Position numbers and translations under genes: made by a program
Notes under the pieces: generated by a model
Told to the model about the DNA's origin: nothing
Database searches by the model: none
The model's input: the letters and a program-made list of their open reading frames with translations, nothing else
Shown here: positions 1-9,618 of the stretch, one piece after another
How the letters are laid out: the number at the start of each line of letters is the position of its first letter
Numbering within the stretch: the first letter of the stretch is position 1
DNA from: SIAQ01 sp963767835
GTDB lineage: Bacteria > Planctomycetota > Planctomycetia > Gemmatales > Gemmataceae
NCBI GenBank assembly: GCA_963767835.1
Contig: CAVYFY010000015.1
Location: 124,001-188,000, forward strand
Reading direction: 5' to 3'
DNA: 64,000 bases

Positions 1-702
1 TCCAATCCATTCATGGGCTGGCGCAGCATCCGCATTACCTCGTCCTATCCCGAGTTCTTCCAGACTCAGCTTCGCGCCATCCTCCGCGCCGGCGTCCACG
101 GCAAGATCGAGCTCCTTTTTCCGATGGTCAGCACCCTGGAGGAAGTCCGCACGATCAAGCGCATGGTCCGCACGACGAAGGCCCGCCTTCAGAGCGAGCA
201 GATTCCGTTTGCCGACAAGATTCCGATCGGCATCATGGTGGAAGTCCCGGCGGCGGCGCTGTGCATCAATGCCCTCTTGCCGGAAATCGATTTCGTCAGC
301 ATCGGCTCCAACGATCTGATCCAATACGTGATGGCCGCCGACCGCGACAATCCGAAGGTGGCCCATTTGTGCGAGCCGTTCAGCCCGCCGATCTTTCGGC
401 TGTTACGGCACGTCCTGAGCGCTTGCGTCCGGCACAAAAAGCCGGCAACCCTGTGCGGCGAAATGGCGGGTCGGCCCCGATGCTTCTTGCCGCTCTTCGG
501 CATGGGATTGCGCCGATTCAGCATGAGCCCCGCATTCGTGCCGACGATCAAGGAGCTGGCGCGCTCTTCATCGTGCGATCTCGCCAAGCAGACCGCATCC
601 CGCGTGTTGCGGTTGCGAACCTTCAAGGGGGTACGGCAATACCTGGCGAAGGTGACGCGCCAGGTTTGCCCGAATGTGACGTTTTTGGATACGAAGAAGT
701 AG
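1..702 (+). CDS. ptsI: PEP-protein phosphotransferase (PtsI-like), C-terminal part
   Basis: The reading frame is open from the first base, so the gene begins upstream of the window; an internal ATG lies at 13. The opening residues NPFMGWRSIR match the PEP-binding TIM barrel of enzyme I of the phosphotransferase system, as do the segments GIMVEVPAAAL, FVSIGSNDLIQY and the late TLCGEMAGRP (residues about 150-160), which carries the catalytic cysteine of the family. Enzyme I takes phosphate from PEP and passes it to HPr in the cytoplasm. The last ~60 residues are less conserved than usual. Only about 233 residues are visible, so PtsI, PtsP and a related PEP-utilising enzyme cannot be separated. 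Confidence 0.85.
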   Translation, partial: SNPFMGWRSIRITSSYPEFFQTQLRAILRAGVHGKIELLFPMVSTLEEVRTIKRMVRTTKARLQSEQIPFADKIPIGIMVEVPAAALCINALLPEIDFVSIGSNDLIQYVMAADRDNPKVAHLCEPFSPPIFRLLRHVLSACVRHKKPATLCGEMAGRPRCFLPLFGMGLRRFSMSPAFVPTIKELARSSSCDLAKQTASRVLRLRTFKGVRQYLAKVTRQVCPNVTFLDTKK

Positions 703-723
703 CCGGTGGAGGACAGGCGATTA

Positions 724-1548
724 TTATTTGGAATCGCCTTTGGCCAGCCGGCGCACTTCCTTCACGGGAATCTCCAGCAGGTCCGCGATTGCCTTGACGG
801 ACATGCGCTTGGCCAAGCAAGAGTGGACCATTTCTTGCTTCGCCAGCGTCTTCCCTTTTTCGATTCCTTTTTCGATTCCTTTTTCAATGCCTTCCTCGAC
901 GCCTTCCTCGCGCGCTTCCTGCCAGACCGCCGTCTTGCGAATATCCGCTAACTGGAACATCTTTCGGATCTCCTCACGCTTGCATTCCGAAAATCGGCGA
1001 ATCAACAATTCTTCCGCCAATTCTATCACCTTTTTCCCCGATTCACCATCGGTAACTCCGCGTGCCTTCTGCATCAATCGGCCAACCAGATTCCTGATTT
1101 CGCTCTCCGGCGCCGAAACCAACTGTAATATCCCCAGGCCAAGCGGCGGATCCCCTGGCATTTTGTATTCGTCCAGATAGATGAGTTTGACGCGTTTCGA
1201 ACGAAGTAGATCCTCATAAGGTTCCAGCAGTTTCGGCTCGAAGCGCCGGCTTTCGAAGATCGCGACCGCGCACCAGTCCTGGCCCGGACTGTTTTCTTCG
1301 AGAAAACAAAACACCTTTGCGAATAGGTTGGCGTAAAACTTCGGGGATCCATGAAATTGGATCTCAACGAAGTAAACCGGCAACGCGTCCTCTTGCGGCA
1401 GATACAGGCCATCGATGCGAAGCGATTTCTTAAGCTCCACCGAATCAAACCGATAGGCTCGGGCTTGCTCGGACGGCAGGCCGATGAGCTCGAACAGCGT
1501 TTGTGGCAATTGCTTGAATAATTGGCAGAAGAAGGAGTCGGTTTCCAT
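724..1548 (-). CDS. DUF2887 / Rpn-type PD-(D/E)XK nuclease-like protein
   Basis: 274 residues from an ATG at 1548; the frame is open further upstream, but METDSFFCQLFKQLP is the usual N-terminus of the family. The segment SLRIDGLYLP followed by PVYFVEIQFH gives the D...E-x-Q core of the DUF2887/Rpn branch of PD-(D/E)XK nucleases (transposase_31 relatives). These proteins are abundant in Planctomycetes and Cyanobacteria; some Rpn proteins nick DNA and promote recombination, but the role here is unknown. Residues ~220-245 form a charged EEGIEKGIEKG repeat, followed by a short helix-turn-helix-like tail (MSVKAIADLLEIPVKEVRRLA). No mobile-element ends are visible nearby. Confidence 0.8.
   Translation of the reverse strand: METDSFFCQLFKQLPQTLFELIGLPSEQARAYRFDSVELKKSLRIDGLYLPQEDALPVYFVEIQFHGSPKFYANLFAKVFCFLEENSPGQDWCAVAIFESRRFEPKLLEPYEDLLRSKRVKLIYLDEYKMPGDPPLGLGILQLVSAPESEIRNLVGRLMQKARGVTDGESGKKVIELAEELLIRRFSECKREEIRKMFQLADIRKTAVWQEAREEGVEEGIEKGIEKGIEKGKTLAKQEMVHSCLAKRMSVKAIADLLEIPVKEVRRLAKGDSK
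855..890. repeat. 12-bp tandem repeat coding for GIEK units
   Basis: Three near-identical 12-base units built on ttttcgattcct lie inside the DUF2887-type gene and encode the GIEKGIEKGIEK stretch near its C-terminus. Units of 12 bases keep the frame when copy number changes. The same low-complexity linker occurs in many members of the family. Confidence 0.7.
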
Positions 1549-1648
1549 GGGAATGCAACGAGGCCCGTGACACGGGGGCGACAAGCAACCGCCCAGAGGC
1601 GACATCATGCTCACCTCTGGGCTCGCATACTCGCGACCGCTTAGAACG

Positions 1649-2545
1649 CTATTTCTTCAACCGCATCGTCGTGGTCTGATCAACCGTCTGCGCGATATTC
1701 ATGCCGCCAATCGAGAGCTGCATCTGCATGACTTGATTCATCGTGCTTTCGACCATGCGGCCCGCCTTGTTGTCGAAGAGTATCTGACCCGTCCCTGTGG
1801 AATCCTTGAGCTCCATCTTGATCAGCGCCTTCGGATCGGGCTCGATTTTGATATTCGGCTTGATCGAAATCTTTTCCAGCGTGACGCCGTCCTTCTGCAC
1901 CGACCCCTCATAGGTGTACGTGTTCTCGCTGACGGTCTTGCCGACGGGCGTCTTGGCCGTGTTCTTGTTTGTCCAGGTTTTGCCCTTGGCGACGGCATCG
2001 GCCGGGAAAACAAGATTGCTGACCATCGCCTTGAACGACTCCGGGCTGAGCATGTCGCCGAGTTTGTCGGCGCCGGGCAGGTTCTTCATGGACTTGATGG
2101 TTTCCTCGGAGACTTTAATATCCTTCATCTCGCCGCCGGCTTGCATGGTGCCAGTCATTTCCATGGTGGCGGTGGCTTTGACGATCTGACTGAAGATCTT
2201 GCCGATGGCATCGTCGGGATCATTTTTTTGTTTGGAATCGACTTCGACCTGGCCGGCCGGGCCGTCCATCGACATCTTGACATAGGTGACTTTCATCTGC
2301 ATCTTGGCACTGCCATCGCTATTGACGGCGACGACATTCCACGTCATGTCCATCGACATGTTCATCTTCGTTTCGATGTCCATGTTGTTGATGCTTGCGG
2401 TTGACTTCATCTTCTGCTCGATGACGTAACCGAGCTTTTGGCCCTCCTTGAATTTGTAGCGTAAGGTGGTCTGGGCTGAGGCCGCGGAGGAAAGGATTGC
2501 CGCGCAAAGGGCGCTCAGGAAAACGATATTCAATTCGCGACGCAT
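1649..2545 (-). CDS. Secreted DUF6263-like protein
   Basis: 298 residues. The ATG at 2545 is preceded by AAGGGGAATCTC and opens a clear signal peptide (MRRELNIVFLSALCAAILSS, cleavage near ASA-Q); an in-frame ATG at 2560 lacks this fit. The mature part is rich in Met, Lys and Thr and reads as a beta-rich exported protein (TTLRYKFKEGQKLGYVIEQK at its start), like the DUF6263 family of Planctomycetes, whose function is unknown. A second protein of similar type lies at 29934-31278. It stands alone, with the mscS gene upstream on the same strand. Confidence 0.7.
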   Translation of the reverse strand: MRRELNIVFLSALCAAILSSAASAQTTLRYKFKEGQKLGYVIEQKMKSTASINNMDIETKMNMSMDMTWNVVAVNSDGSAKMQMKVTYVKMSMDGPAGQVEVDSKQKNDPDDAIGKIFSQIVKATATMEMTGTMQAGGEMKDIKVSEETIKSMKNLPGADKLGDMLSPESFKAMVSNLVFPADAVAKGKTWTNKNTAKTPVGKTVSENTYTYEGSVQKDGVTLEKISIKPNIKIEPDPKALIKMELKDSTGTGQILFDNKAGRMVESTMNQVMQMQLSIGGMNIAQTVDQTTTMRLKK

Positions 2546-2694
2546 GAGATTCCCCTTCATCAAATGGAGGACGGGTTGGCGTTCCAGTGCTTCCACCAAT
2601 TTTCGGGAATCTCGGGCCGGCGGCCAGTCAGAAATGACAAATCATGCGTTGTGATCGGGAGAACGGATAGCATGCACGGCGTAGGTCCGTCAAG

Positions 2695-4380
2695 TTACGC
2701 CGCCATCGGCTTCACGCCGGCGCAGGCGCGCTCGTCGAAGACTTCCTTCAGCGTCTTGCGATATTCTTGCTGCATCACCAGGTGCGTGCCGGGCTGCACC
2801 TTTGTCACCGCTCGGATCGTCATGTCGCCCGGCGTCAATTCCACCAACCCCTTGATGGCGGTCTCCCCCGTCACCTCGCGCCGGCGCTCGCGCAGACGTT
2901 TGCCCGCCTCGGCCATGTCGTGCATCACCTGGTCCAGGTTCGTGGTGGTCGGCACCTTGATGTCCACGACCGCATTGACGTAGCCCTTTGAGTAATTGAC
3001 GACCGTTTTGATCTGCCCGTTGGGGATGATGACGAGCTTGCCCGATTCATCGCGGATTTGCGTGGTGCGGATGTTGATCGCCTCGACCTTGCCGACCGCG
3101 TCGCCGATCTGCACGAAATCGCCGACCAGATATTGATTCTCGAACAGGATGAAGAAGCCCGACACCAGATCGGTGACGAAATTCTGCGCCCCCAGGCCGA
3201 CCGCCAAACCGACGACGCCGGCGCCGGCCAGAATTGGCGTGGTATCGATATCGAAAACGCGCAGCATCATCACCGCGCTGCCGAAATAGAGCACATACTG
3301 CGATAGCGATTCCAGAAGCGGCACCAGAGTTTGCCCTTTCTGGTCGTCGCTTTCCTCATCCTTGTACATGCCAAACGCCTCGTTGATGAAGACGTGCAGC
3401 AATTCGATGGCGACGCGGGTGCCGAAGAAGATGCCGATGCATTTCACGGCGCCGGGGCCGTACTCGGCGATGATGAGAATAAAATCGAGTTCCTTGGCGC
3501 AGCGCGAGGCGGCGAAAATCCAGACGGCGGCCTCGAAGCAGCGCTCGCCCAGCGGGAAAAGCCGCACGATCCGCTCCCAGTAGCGGTGGAAGGAGCCCTT
3601 GTCGAGATGCTTGGTGCCGAGGTTGGCGAACACGTGAAACATGGTTCGGCAGCCGAGGGTCAACAGGCGGGCGATCATGAAGAAAGCCATGATGCGGACA
3701 ACGAGGCGGGCCCAAGTGTCCACGTCGTGCAAGCCAATGACGCATCCGCCGATCCAGAGGGCGACGACGAGGCCGAGGGCGGTGCCGAAGCGTTCGAGCA
3801 GCGTGAACCAACGGCGAATGGTTTCTTCGAGGTTCTGGCGACGCTCGCTGACGGGGCGCGAATCGGCCGCGCTATTGATGGGCAGCACTCTGCCGTCGGC
3901 CGGCGTCGGCGAAATTTCGGGATGCACGTGCTTGGGCAGATGGTGGTGCACGAAAGTTTCGAGGAAGACGCGTAACCGCCGCACCAGCCGAAAAGCGATG
4001 GCCGTGCCGATGGCCAGCAAGACGAGCTTGCCGACGATGGCGCCGAATGCCAGCAGATGGGCCCTGGTGAGGTCGGCGTAGGATTCCTTGACATCGGCGC
4101 GGAGATCGCGGCCGCTCAGGTGATAGAGAGCCATCGAGGCGATGCTAACGATCATGAGGGTGACGGTGGACCAGAACAGCACCGCCCGCATGCTCTTGCC
4201 GGCCTCCTTGCTGATGGCGTCCAGCCATTGCAGGCCGGTCCAGCGCGCGAGCTGTTCGCTGGCGCTCTTGAGAGTGCGGCGCAGAACGAAGGAGAGGATC
4301 AGCAGGACCGCCAGAACGATATGAATGCCGATAAGATTGGCGAGCAATCGTTCGTCATTGAGCCAATTGCCAAGATCCAT
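2695..4380 (-). CDS. Mechanosensitive ion channel, MscS family
   Basis: 561 residues from an ATG at 4380, preceded by GGAGG at 7-base spacing. Several hydrophobic helices fill residues 15-330, followed by the diagnostic pore and upper-vestibule region: ILAGAGVVGLAVGLGAQNF, then DLVSGFFILFENQYLVGDFV and VEAINIRTTQIRDESGKLVIIPNG. These are the MS-channel TM3 helix and beta-domain of MscS. Such channels open on membrane tension and release solutes during hypo-osmotic shock. The long N-terminal membrane part makes it one of the larger MscS paralogues rather than the ~290-residue E. coli form. It diverges from waaA across a long palindrome. Confidence 0.93.
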   Translation of the reverse strand: MDLGNWLNDERLLANLIGIHIVLAVLLILSFVLRRTLKSASEQLARWTGLQWLDAISKEAGKSMRAVLFWSTVTLMIVSIASMALYHLSGRDLRADVKESYADLTRAHLLAFGAIVGKLVLLAIGTAIAFRLVRRLRVFLETFVHHHLPKHVHPEISPTPADGRVLPINSAADSRPVSERRQNLEETIRRWFTLLERFGTALGLVVALWIGGCVIGLHDVDTWARLVVRIMAFFMIARLLTLGCRTMFHVFANLGTKHLDKGSFHRYWERIVRLFPLGERCFEAAVWIFAASRCAKELDFILIIAEYGPGAVKCIGIFFGTRVAIELLHVFINEAFGMYKDEESDDQKGQTLVPLLESLSQYVLYFGSAVMMLRVFDIDTTPILAGAGVVGLAVGLGAQNFVTDLVSGFFILFENQYLVGDFVQIGDAVGKVEAINIRTTQIRDESGKLVIIPNGQIKTVVNYSKGYVNAVVDIKVPTTTNLDQVMHDMAEAGKRLRERRREVTGETAIKGLVELTPGDMTIRAVTKVQPGTHLVMQQEYRKTLKEVFDERACAGVKPMAA

Positions 4381-4533
4381 CACGCCCTCCGTGGCAAGCA
4401 AAGATGCAACGTCCCGCGCGTCCGTGCGGGAATGAACGCCAAGCGTACAGCGCCGGGCCGATTCATGTCAAGCGAGACTACTCCGCTTTACAGCGCGAGC
4501 AAAATGCGATATTCTTTCGCTCCTGGTCGCGAT

Positions 4534-4598
4534 GAATTTGCCCGGTCTTCGTTTAGTGTTCGCATGGCGCCATGCGAACACTAAACGAAGGCAAATTC
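4534..4598. repeat. 44-bp perfect palindrome with 8-bp outer arms
   Basis: Bases 4547-4568 are followed without a spacer by their exact reverse complement at 4569-4590 (centre GGCGCC). Outside that core, gaatttgc at 4534-4541 pairs with gcaaattc at 4591-4598, leaving a 5-base bulge (4542-4546). It lies between the divergent mscS and waaA genes and ends 15 bases before the waaA start. It could form a cruciform, or a hairpin in a waaA leader transcript. Confidence 0.9.
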
Positions 4599-4613
4599 GA
4601 TGGATGCACCGCG

Positions 4614-5927
4614 ATGGCGTACCTGCTCAATCTGATCTACCTCGCTGCCTGGCTCGCGCTGGCCCCCTGGCTGTGCTGGCAAGCCTGGGTTCGCAAGAAG
4701 CCGATGCGCGGCCTGGCGGACAAGTGGCTCGGCCGAGTCGCATACCAACCCGAAGCGCCAGCGAGGAACCGACCCGTTGCCTGGTTTCACGGCGTCAGCG
4801 TCGGCGAAATCCATTTGCTTCGGCAAGTCGTCGGCCAATTCCGCCGCCGATTTCCTGATTGGCAATGCGTCGTCTCCACCACGACCGCGACCGGCTTCGA
4901 CGAAGCGAGCAAGCATTTCAGCGACATCCCCGTTTTCTTTTGGCCCTTCGATTTCATCTGGGCTGTTCAGCGGGCCTTGCGGACGGTGCAACCCAAATTA
5001 GTCGTGCTTTCCGAAGGCGAGATGTGGCCCAATTTCATCGCGGCGGCGAAGCGACAAGGCGTGAAGCTGGCTCTTATCAATGGCCGCATGAGCCCGCGCA
5101 GCGCCCGCCGCTTTCTGCGCTTCCGCTGGCTGCTGAAAGGCGCCTTCGCGCAGCTCGATTGGATCGGCGCTCAGAACGACGAATACCGCGCTCACTACCT
5201 CCAGCTCGGCGCGACCAATGTCGCCGCCATCGGCAACATCAAGTACGACGGCGTCCACACGGACCGCGCCAACGCCAGGACGCAGGCGCTGCGCCAGTTG
5301 CTCGGCATCGGCCCGGACGAGTTAACCTGGATCGACGGCAGCACGCAAGACCCGGAGGAAGCGATCGCCGTTGATATTTATCGGCGGGCCAAATCCCGCT
5401 TTCCAAAGTTGCGGCTGATTCTGGTGCCTCGCCATCCCGAGCGATTCGATGAGGTCGGTCGTCTCTTGCAGCAATCGGGCTTACCGTTCGTGCGCCGCAG
5501 CGCCATTGAGCCCGGCGCTTCGCTTCCGCAAGACGCGATTATTCTGGGCGATACGATCGGTGAACTCAGCGCGCTCTGGGGATTGGCCGATGTCGCGTTC
5601 GTCGGCGGCAGCCTGGACGGCAAACGCGGCGGGCAGAACATGATCGAACCGTCGGCGTATGGCGCCGCCGTCGTGTTTGGGCCGCATACCTGGAACTTCA
5701 AGCAAACCGTTGCCGACCTGCTGGCGCGTGACGCCGCCATTCAGGTGCAAGACGCCGCGGGATTGGAAGAAGCGGTGTTGCGTTTGTTCGACGATGCCGC
5801 GTTACGCCGACGCCTGGGTCAAGCGGCCCGGCAATTTGTGCTGTCGCAGCAAGGCGCGACGGAGCGCACGCTGGACGCGCTGCAGGGATTGCTGAAACTC
5901 GATCCCGCGATCAGGCACGCGGCGTGA
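4614..5927 (+). CDS. waaA: 3-deoxy-D-manno-octulosonic acid (Kdo) transferase
   Basis: 437 residues. The ATG at 4614 (MAYLLNLIYLAAWLALAPWL) gives the N-terminal membrane anchor expected of WaaA; an earlier in-frame ATG at 4572 lies within the palindrome and is unlikely. Family signatures in order are FHGVSVGEIHLLR (catalytic Glu), VVSTTTATGFDEA, LSEGEMWPNF, IGNIKYDG, and the GT-B nucleotide-sugar region VPRHPERF...AFVGGSLDGKRGGQNMIEP. The enzyme moves Kdo from CMP-Kdo to lipid A at the inner face of the cytoplasmic membrane, implying this organism makes a lipid A-type outer membrane. Confidence 0.95.
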   Translation: MAYLLNLIYLAAWLALAPWLCWQAWVRKKPMRGLADKWLGRVAYQPEAPARNRPVAWFHGVSVGEIHLLRQVVGQFRRRFPDWQCVVSTTTATGFDEASKHFSDIPVFFWPFDFIWAVQRALRTVQPKLVVLSEGEMWPNFIAAAKRQGVKLALINGRMSPRSARRFLRFRWLLKGAFAQLDWIGAQNDEYRAHYLQLGATNVAAIGNIKYDGVHTDRANARTQALRQLLGIGPDELTWIDGSTQDPEEAIAVDIYRRAKSRFPKLRLILVPRHPERFDEVGRLLQQSGLPFVRRSAIEPGASLPQDAIILGDTIGELSALWGLADVAFVGGSLDGKRGGQNMIEPSAYGAAVVFGPHTWNFKQTVADLLARDAAIQVQDAAGLEEAVLRLFDDAALRRRLGQAARQFVLSQQGATERTLDALQGLLKLDPAIRHAA

Positions 5928-5960
5928 TCCTTCATTCCCATTCTCTACCAAGATGATTGT

Positions 5961-6055
5961 GGATCGTCGGGAGGGCGAGGCTCCTGCCGAGCCGTGAACC
6001 CTGTTGGCGCCTGGCGCTTCACGGCTCGGCAGGAGCCTCGCCCTTCCGACGATCC
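5961..6055. repeat. 38-bp inverted repeat, terminator-like
   Basis: Bases 5961-5998 and 6018-6055 are inverted copies with one mismatch (a G-U pair in RNA) around a 19-base loop. It sits between the convergent waaA and thioredoxin-like genes. It lacks a clear U-run, so it is either a bidirectional rho-independent-like hairpin or a member of a dispersed palindromic repeat family. The core reads cgaggctcctgccgagcc. Confidence 0.85.
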
Positions 6056-6075
6056 CGAAGCTCGGCGTAGACTCG

Positions 6076-7807
6076 TCATTTCTCGGCCCGCACAGCCACG
6101 TCGATTGCTTGCAGGATTTCCGTGGTGTCGTCGTTCTGCACGAAGGCAACCACGTGCAGATCACGCAGGCGCATCGGCCGCGGGGCATCGCGCGGGTAAT
6201 CCTCGTCGAGGTATTTGTTCAGCTTCTTGCGTAACTCGACCAGATCGATGCTTGCCTTGTGCTCGGATTCCTTTTGCTTGAGGGCGAAACCCTTGTTGCC
6301 GCCGGGCATGGCTCGCACGACGCGATGGTGGTATTGCATTCCGTTGGGCCCGTGGAAGCGGACCCAATCTTCGACCAAGGCGAGCCGCAAGCGCAGGCCG
6401 TCATCTACCTTTTCGGGGCCGACCACTTTGGCGGTGATGTCGATCTTGTCGCCGGCGCGGACAGCATTGACAGCGACCTCCACGGCGGCCGGGCTCTCCA
6501 ACAACTTGGCGACGATGTCGCAGTATTCCTTGAATTTCTCCGGCGCACTCTCACGGGGGCCGCCGCGGGGTGCGCCGGGCTTGCCGTTGAACACGATCGT
6601 CGGCGCACCGCTCACCTTCTTGCGATAACTGTCGGTGTAGTATTCGAAACGGGCGTCCGCATCCACGTTGGCCATCGGCTCAGGCCGTGGAATGTGCATG
6701 TGATATTGCAAAAGCACGACTTCCTTATCGGAGTAGGTTCTCTCCAGGCCGTCGAAGCCAAGGTCGGCGGCGACGCACGGCGGGCATGCCGCGCCGGTGA
6801 ACAACTCAACCAGAACGATGCGTTTGCTCTTGCCCTTGCGGCCCGCGAACTTCTCGGTCTTGAAGTTGAGCGCTTCCTTGCTGTATTCCGCATAAGCGGG
6901 CTCTTCGAGCTTTTCAATGCGCGTGTCCAGGCCCTGGGCTTCTTCCTTTTTGTCGATGGAGCGCAGGAGTTCGCCCACGCCGCTGAGAATGCGAATTTGG
7001 TTGCCGGCGGAGCTATTCGAGTCGAGTTTCTTGACGAGCGCGCGGGCGGCTTCAAGTGTGATCGCGCCGGCCTCATCCTTGTGATTGCCGGCGCAAGATT
7101 TCGGCCACGCTCGCGAGAGTCAATACCGCGTTCGGACTTTTCGGGTCGATCTGCTTGACGATCTTGCGGGCCGTTTCCAGCGTGACGGCGCTGTAATCTT
7201 TTTCGGCGCTCAGGGCCTTGAGCAAACGCAACTTGTGGCCCAGCTCATAGCGCGGACCAAACAACTCGCCCGATTTGAGGGAGCCATCCACGAGTTCTTG
7301 CAGGTCCTTGGCGGCGAGCTTGTTTTCCTGGGCAGCCTCAATCACGTCAAAGATCGCGCTCAGAGCGCGCGGATCGCTGGGCGAGCGCGTCAGTATCTCT
7401 TTCTCCAGGTCGAACGGCTTTTTGGCGGAAGTCGCTTCCATGACGGCGGGGATGGTTTCGCCGCTGACGCTGATCGAGCCGAGGATTTTCTTGGCGCCCG
7501 GCTTGGGTAGCTTGCCTTCGTAACTGAAAGTGACGGTCTGTTTCCCATTGCTGGCAACAATGCGCATCTGGAAGGTATCGCCGGTTTGCTTGATCTCATC
7601 GATTTTCACTTTTGGCGCGCCTCGCAACGGCTCGGCGCTCGCGGTCAACTTGCCGTCCTTGCTGTCGAGGCGAACGAGCCAGAATAGAGCAGGGTTGCCT
7701 TCCTGGAAAATGCTGAATTTCCAGAAGCCGGTCAGCCCATCTTCGCCTGCCACGACGGGCCAGGCCAGGAGCAAGGCAACGACAATCGCCGGGAAGAGCT
7801 TGCGCAT
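6076..7807 (-). CDS. Secreted thioredoxin-fold protein (frameshifted)
   Basis: Two overlapping frames make one protein: 7807-7073 (N-terminal) and the frame ending at 6076. The first has a signal peptide (MRKLFPAIVVALLLAWPVVA) and a beta-rich domain. Near 7085-7096 the frame breaks inside a helical repeat: ETARKIVKQIDPKSPN...VAEILRR in frame one is matched by LEAARALVKKLDSNSS...VGELLRS in frame two, so they belong together. Dropping one C restores the frame. The second part has a thioredoxin-like VELFTGAACPPCVAAD with a CPPC redox site, then a region resembling the extracytoplasmic DUF1223-like fold. An exported disulfide or redox protein is likely; substrate unknown. Confidence 0.75.
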
Positions 7808-8174
7808 GAGGGAATCCTCGAAATGTGAGCGTGCGTCGCAGCCTCTGGGCCGCGCTGTGGTTGCCACTACAATACATACGCGGCGCTACAAGGCCAAGGC
7901 GCTTCAGCCGTGCGCGAGCGAGCTTCGACGTTTCATAAGATTCATCAAGCAGGGACGCTGATTCCTTCGGTTGTATGATTTTGTCGGGTGTGCGGGTGTG
8001 GGCTTTGCAACGCATGCGTTGCAAAGCCACGGGCGTGTGGCTGTTGATGAAACGCATTGGCGCAAGAAACAGGGCGTCAATGAGTTAGCGAGCGTGAATT
8101 CGTTTCACGCCGGCTGCAGCCGTCAAAGCCGGTGGTTGTGTGGCCATCCATTATGCGGGGCCTTAACAAATGAA

Positions 8175-8970
8175 ATGTGGATTGCGGAGTTGGCTCCGAC
8201 TCGCATTAAGGCGGCCAAGCTTCCAGAAGCAGTAGTAAGCAATGTCACGACGACGCTCTCCAACGCAAGGATCGCTTGGAAAGAGTACCTTGGCAACAAA
8301 AAGCCGAGTGATACGGACATTAAGAATTTGGCGACGTGCGCAGTCAGGTTAGTCAGGTTAGCCAAACTTGATGCGGTGATGCGTGCAGGCATGTTGCCCC
8401 CAGACTTCTGCGAAGTAGATCCAGAAAGCGCGGTTGAGCTATTGGAGTTGCTAGCGATCGTCCCTTGGCATGAGTTTGTCCAAGCGAAGCTCGTTCTACT
8501 ACCGACAGCTGAGCCGCCAAAGTCATCAGACGGCCAATATTCGCATCTGACGCTCAGGACATGACTTATGCGCACTGGCATTAGCTGCGCAGCAGGCAGT
8601 AAATCCAACCTTTCCAGCCTCAATCCACGTAGGCGGGGCGGATGGCGACTTGGTTGTTGACGATATGATTGTTGACATCAAAACTGTCAAAAAGGATTCT
8701 CACGAAGCGGAGGATTTTGACCAGCTGCTCGGCTAATTTCTTCTTGCCAATCATGGTGCGGACGTTCCGATTGCGATTGAGCCCTTTTTCACGAAAATAA
8801 ACAGAGTTGGAATCTACTATGGCCGCCACGGGTATTTGTGGAAGTTAATCACGTCCTTCTGGACAGACAACGCTGAGTCTCAAAATCTCAGGGGTTGGTT
8901 CTTCGACCGAGCGAACGAGATTTACAAACAAAAGGGAACAATAGGTACGGACAGGATGAAGCCAAAGTAG
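8175..8970 (+). pseudogene. PD-(D/E)XK nuclease-like hypothetical protein, disrupted
   Basis: Three pieces of one protein are visible. Frame one (open from 7971, internal ATG at 8175) carries RLVRLAKLDAVMRAGMLPPD and LAIVPWHEFVQAKLVLL, ending at a TGA at 8562. A +1 shift then gives NPTFPASIHVGGADGDLVVD and MIVDIKTVKKDS, then LLG-stop-FLLANHG at 8734, then RVGIYYGRHGYLWKL to a TAG at 8970. I recognise this layout from uncharacterised bacterial proteins reading GGADADL...LIDIKTT...QL.GYYLL, in which D...DIK looks like a PD-(D/E)XK catalytic core. The TAA sits where the family has Tyr. The N-terminal boundary is uncertain. Bases 7868-8170 upstream hold no recognisable gene. Confidence 0.6.
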
Positions 8971-9211
8971 CCGTTTCCTCGGTGCTTTTCAATCGCGCCA
9001 GGAAAAATTCGCGGAATTCGCGAAATCCCTGGATTTCTGGGGGCATCGTGCCGATTTTCACGAAGATTCCCAGCAAATGGGGGTGGGTGGCGGATTCCTC
9101 GCGCTAGGAAATGTTGCGAAAATCGCGTTGTCGATTTGGCCGACAAGCAGGGCGTTTATTCCTCATCAAAAACATCTGACCAATATCTCTCTGGCCCGAT
9201 AAAATAGCCGA

Positions 9212-9601
9212 ATGGCTGAGAATTACGTTGCCATCCGTGTTATCATGATGCCGCGCGACACCAATCCGCTCGGCTCGATCTTCGGCGGCGTCATCCTGAG
9301 CCATATTGACTCGGCCGGGGCGATCGGAGCGCGGCATGCCATTGCCAAAGCGGGCGGCGGGGTGCCGTTCCTGGTGACGGTGGCGATCAACCGCGTGGAA
9401 TTCAAGCAGCCGGTGCTGGTGGGCGATGTCGTCAGCTTCAATACGACGCTTGTGAAGATGGGGCGCACGTCCATCACCATGAACGTCGCCGTCGAGGTGG
9501 AGCGCGGCGCCGAGGTATTGCAAGTGACCGATGCGGAGGTGGTGTACGTTGGCATCGATCCTCGCGAGCGCAAGCCGGCGCCGTTGTTGCCAGGGGGATA
9601 G
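9212..9601 (+). CDS. Acyl-CoA thioesterase, hotdog fold (YciA-like)
   Basis: 129 residues. It begins VAIRVIMMPRDTNPLGSIFG, the helix-and-loop signature of the YciA/acyl-CoA hydrolase hotdog family in which N-P-x-G-x-x-F-G-G leads the long hotdog helix. FKQPVLVGDVVSF and GRTSITMNVAVEVER follow as the beta strands. These enzymes hydrolyse acyl-CoA to free acid and CoA in the cytoplasm. It is followed 17 bases later by a MaoC-type hotdog gene, and the pair opens a plus-strand run to 13.5 kb. No strong ribosome binding site is seen. Confidence 0.88.
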   Translation: MAENYVAIRVIMMPRDTNPLGSIFGGVILSHIDSAGAIGARHAIAKAGGGVPFLVTVAINRVEFKQPVLVGDVVSFNTTLVKMGRTSITMNVAVEVERGAEVLQVTDAEVVYVGIDPRERKPAPLLPGG

Positions 9602-9618
9602 TCGAGGAGGTGTTCGCC

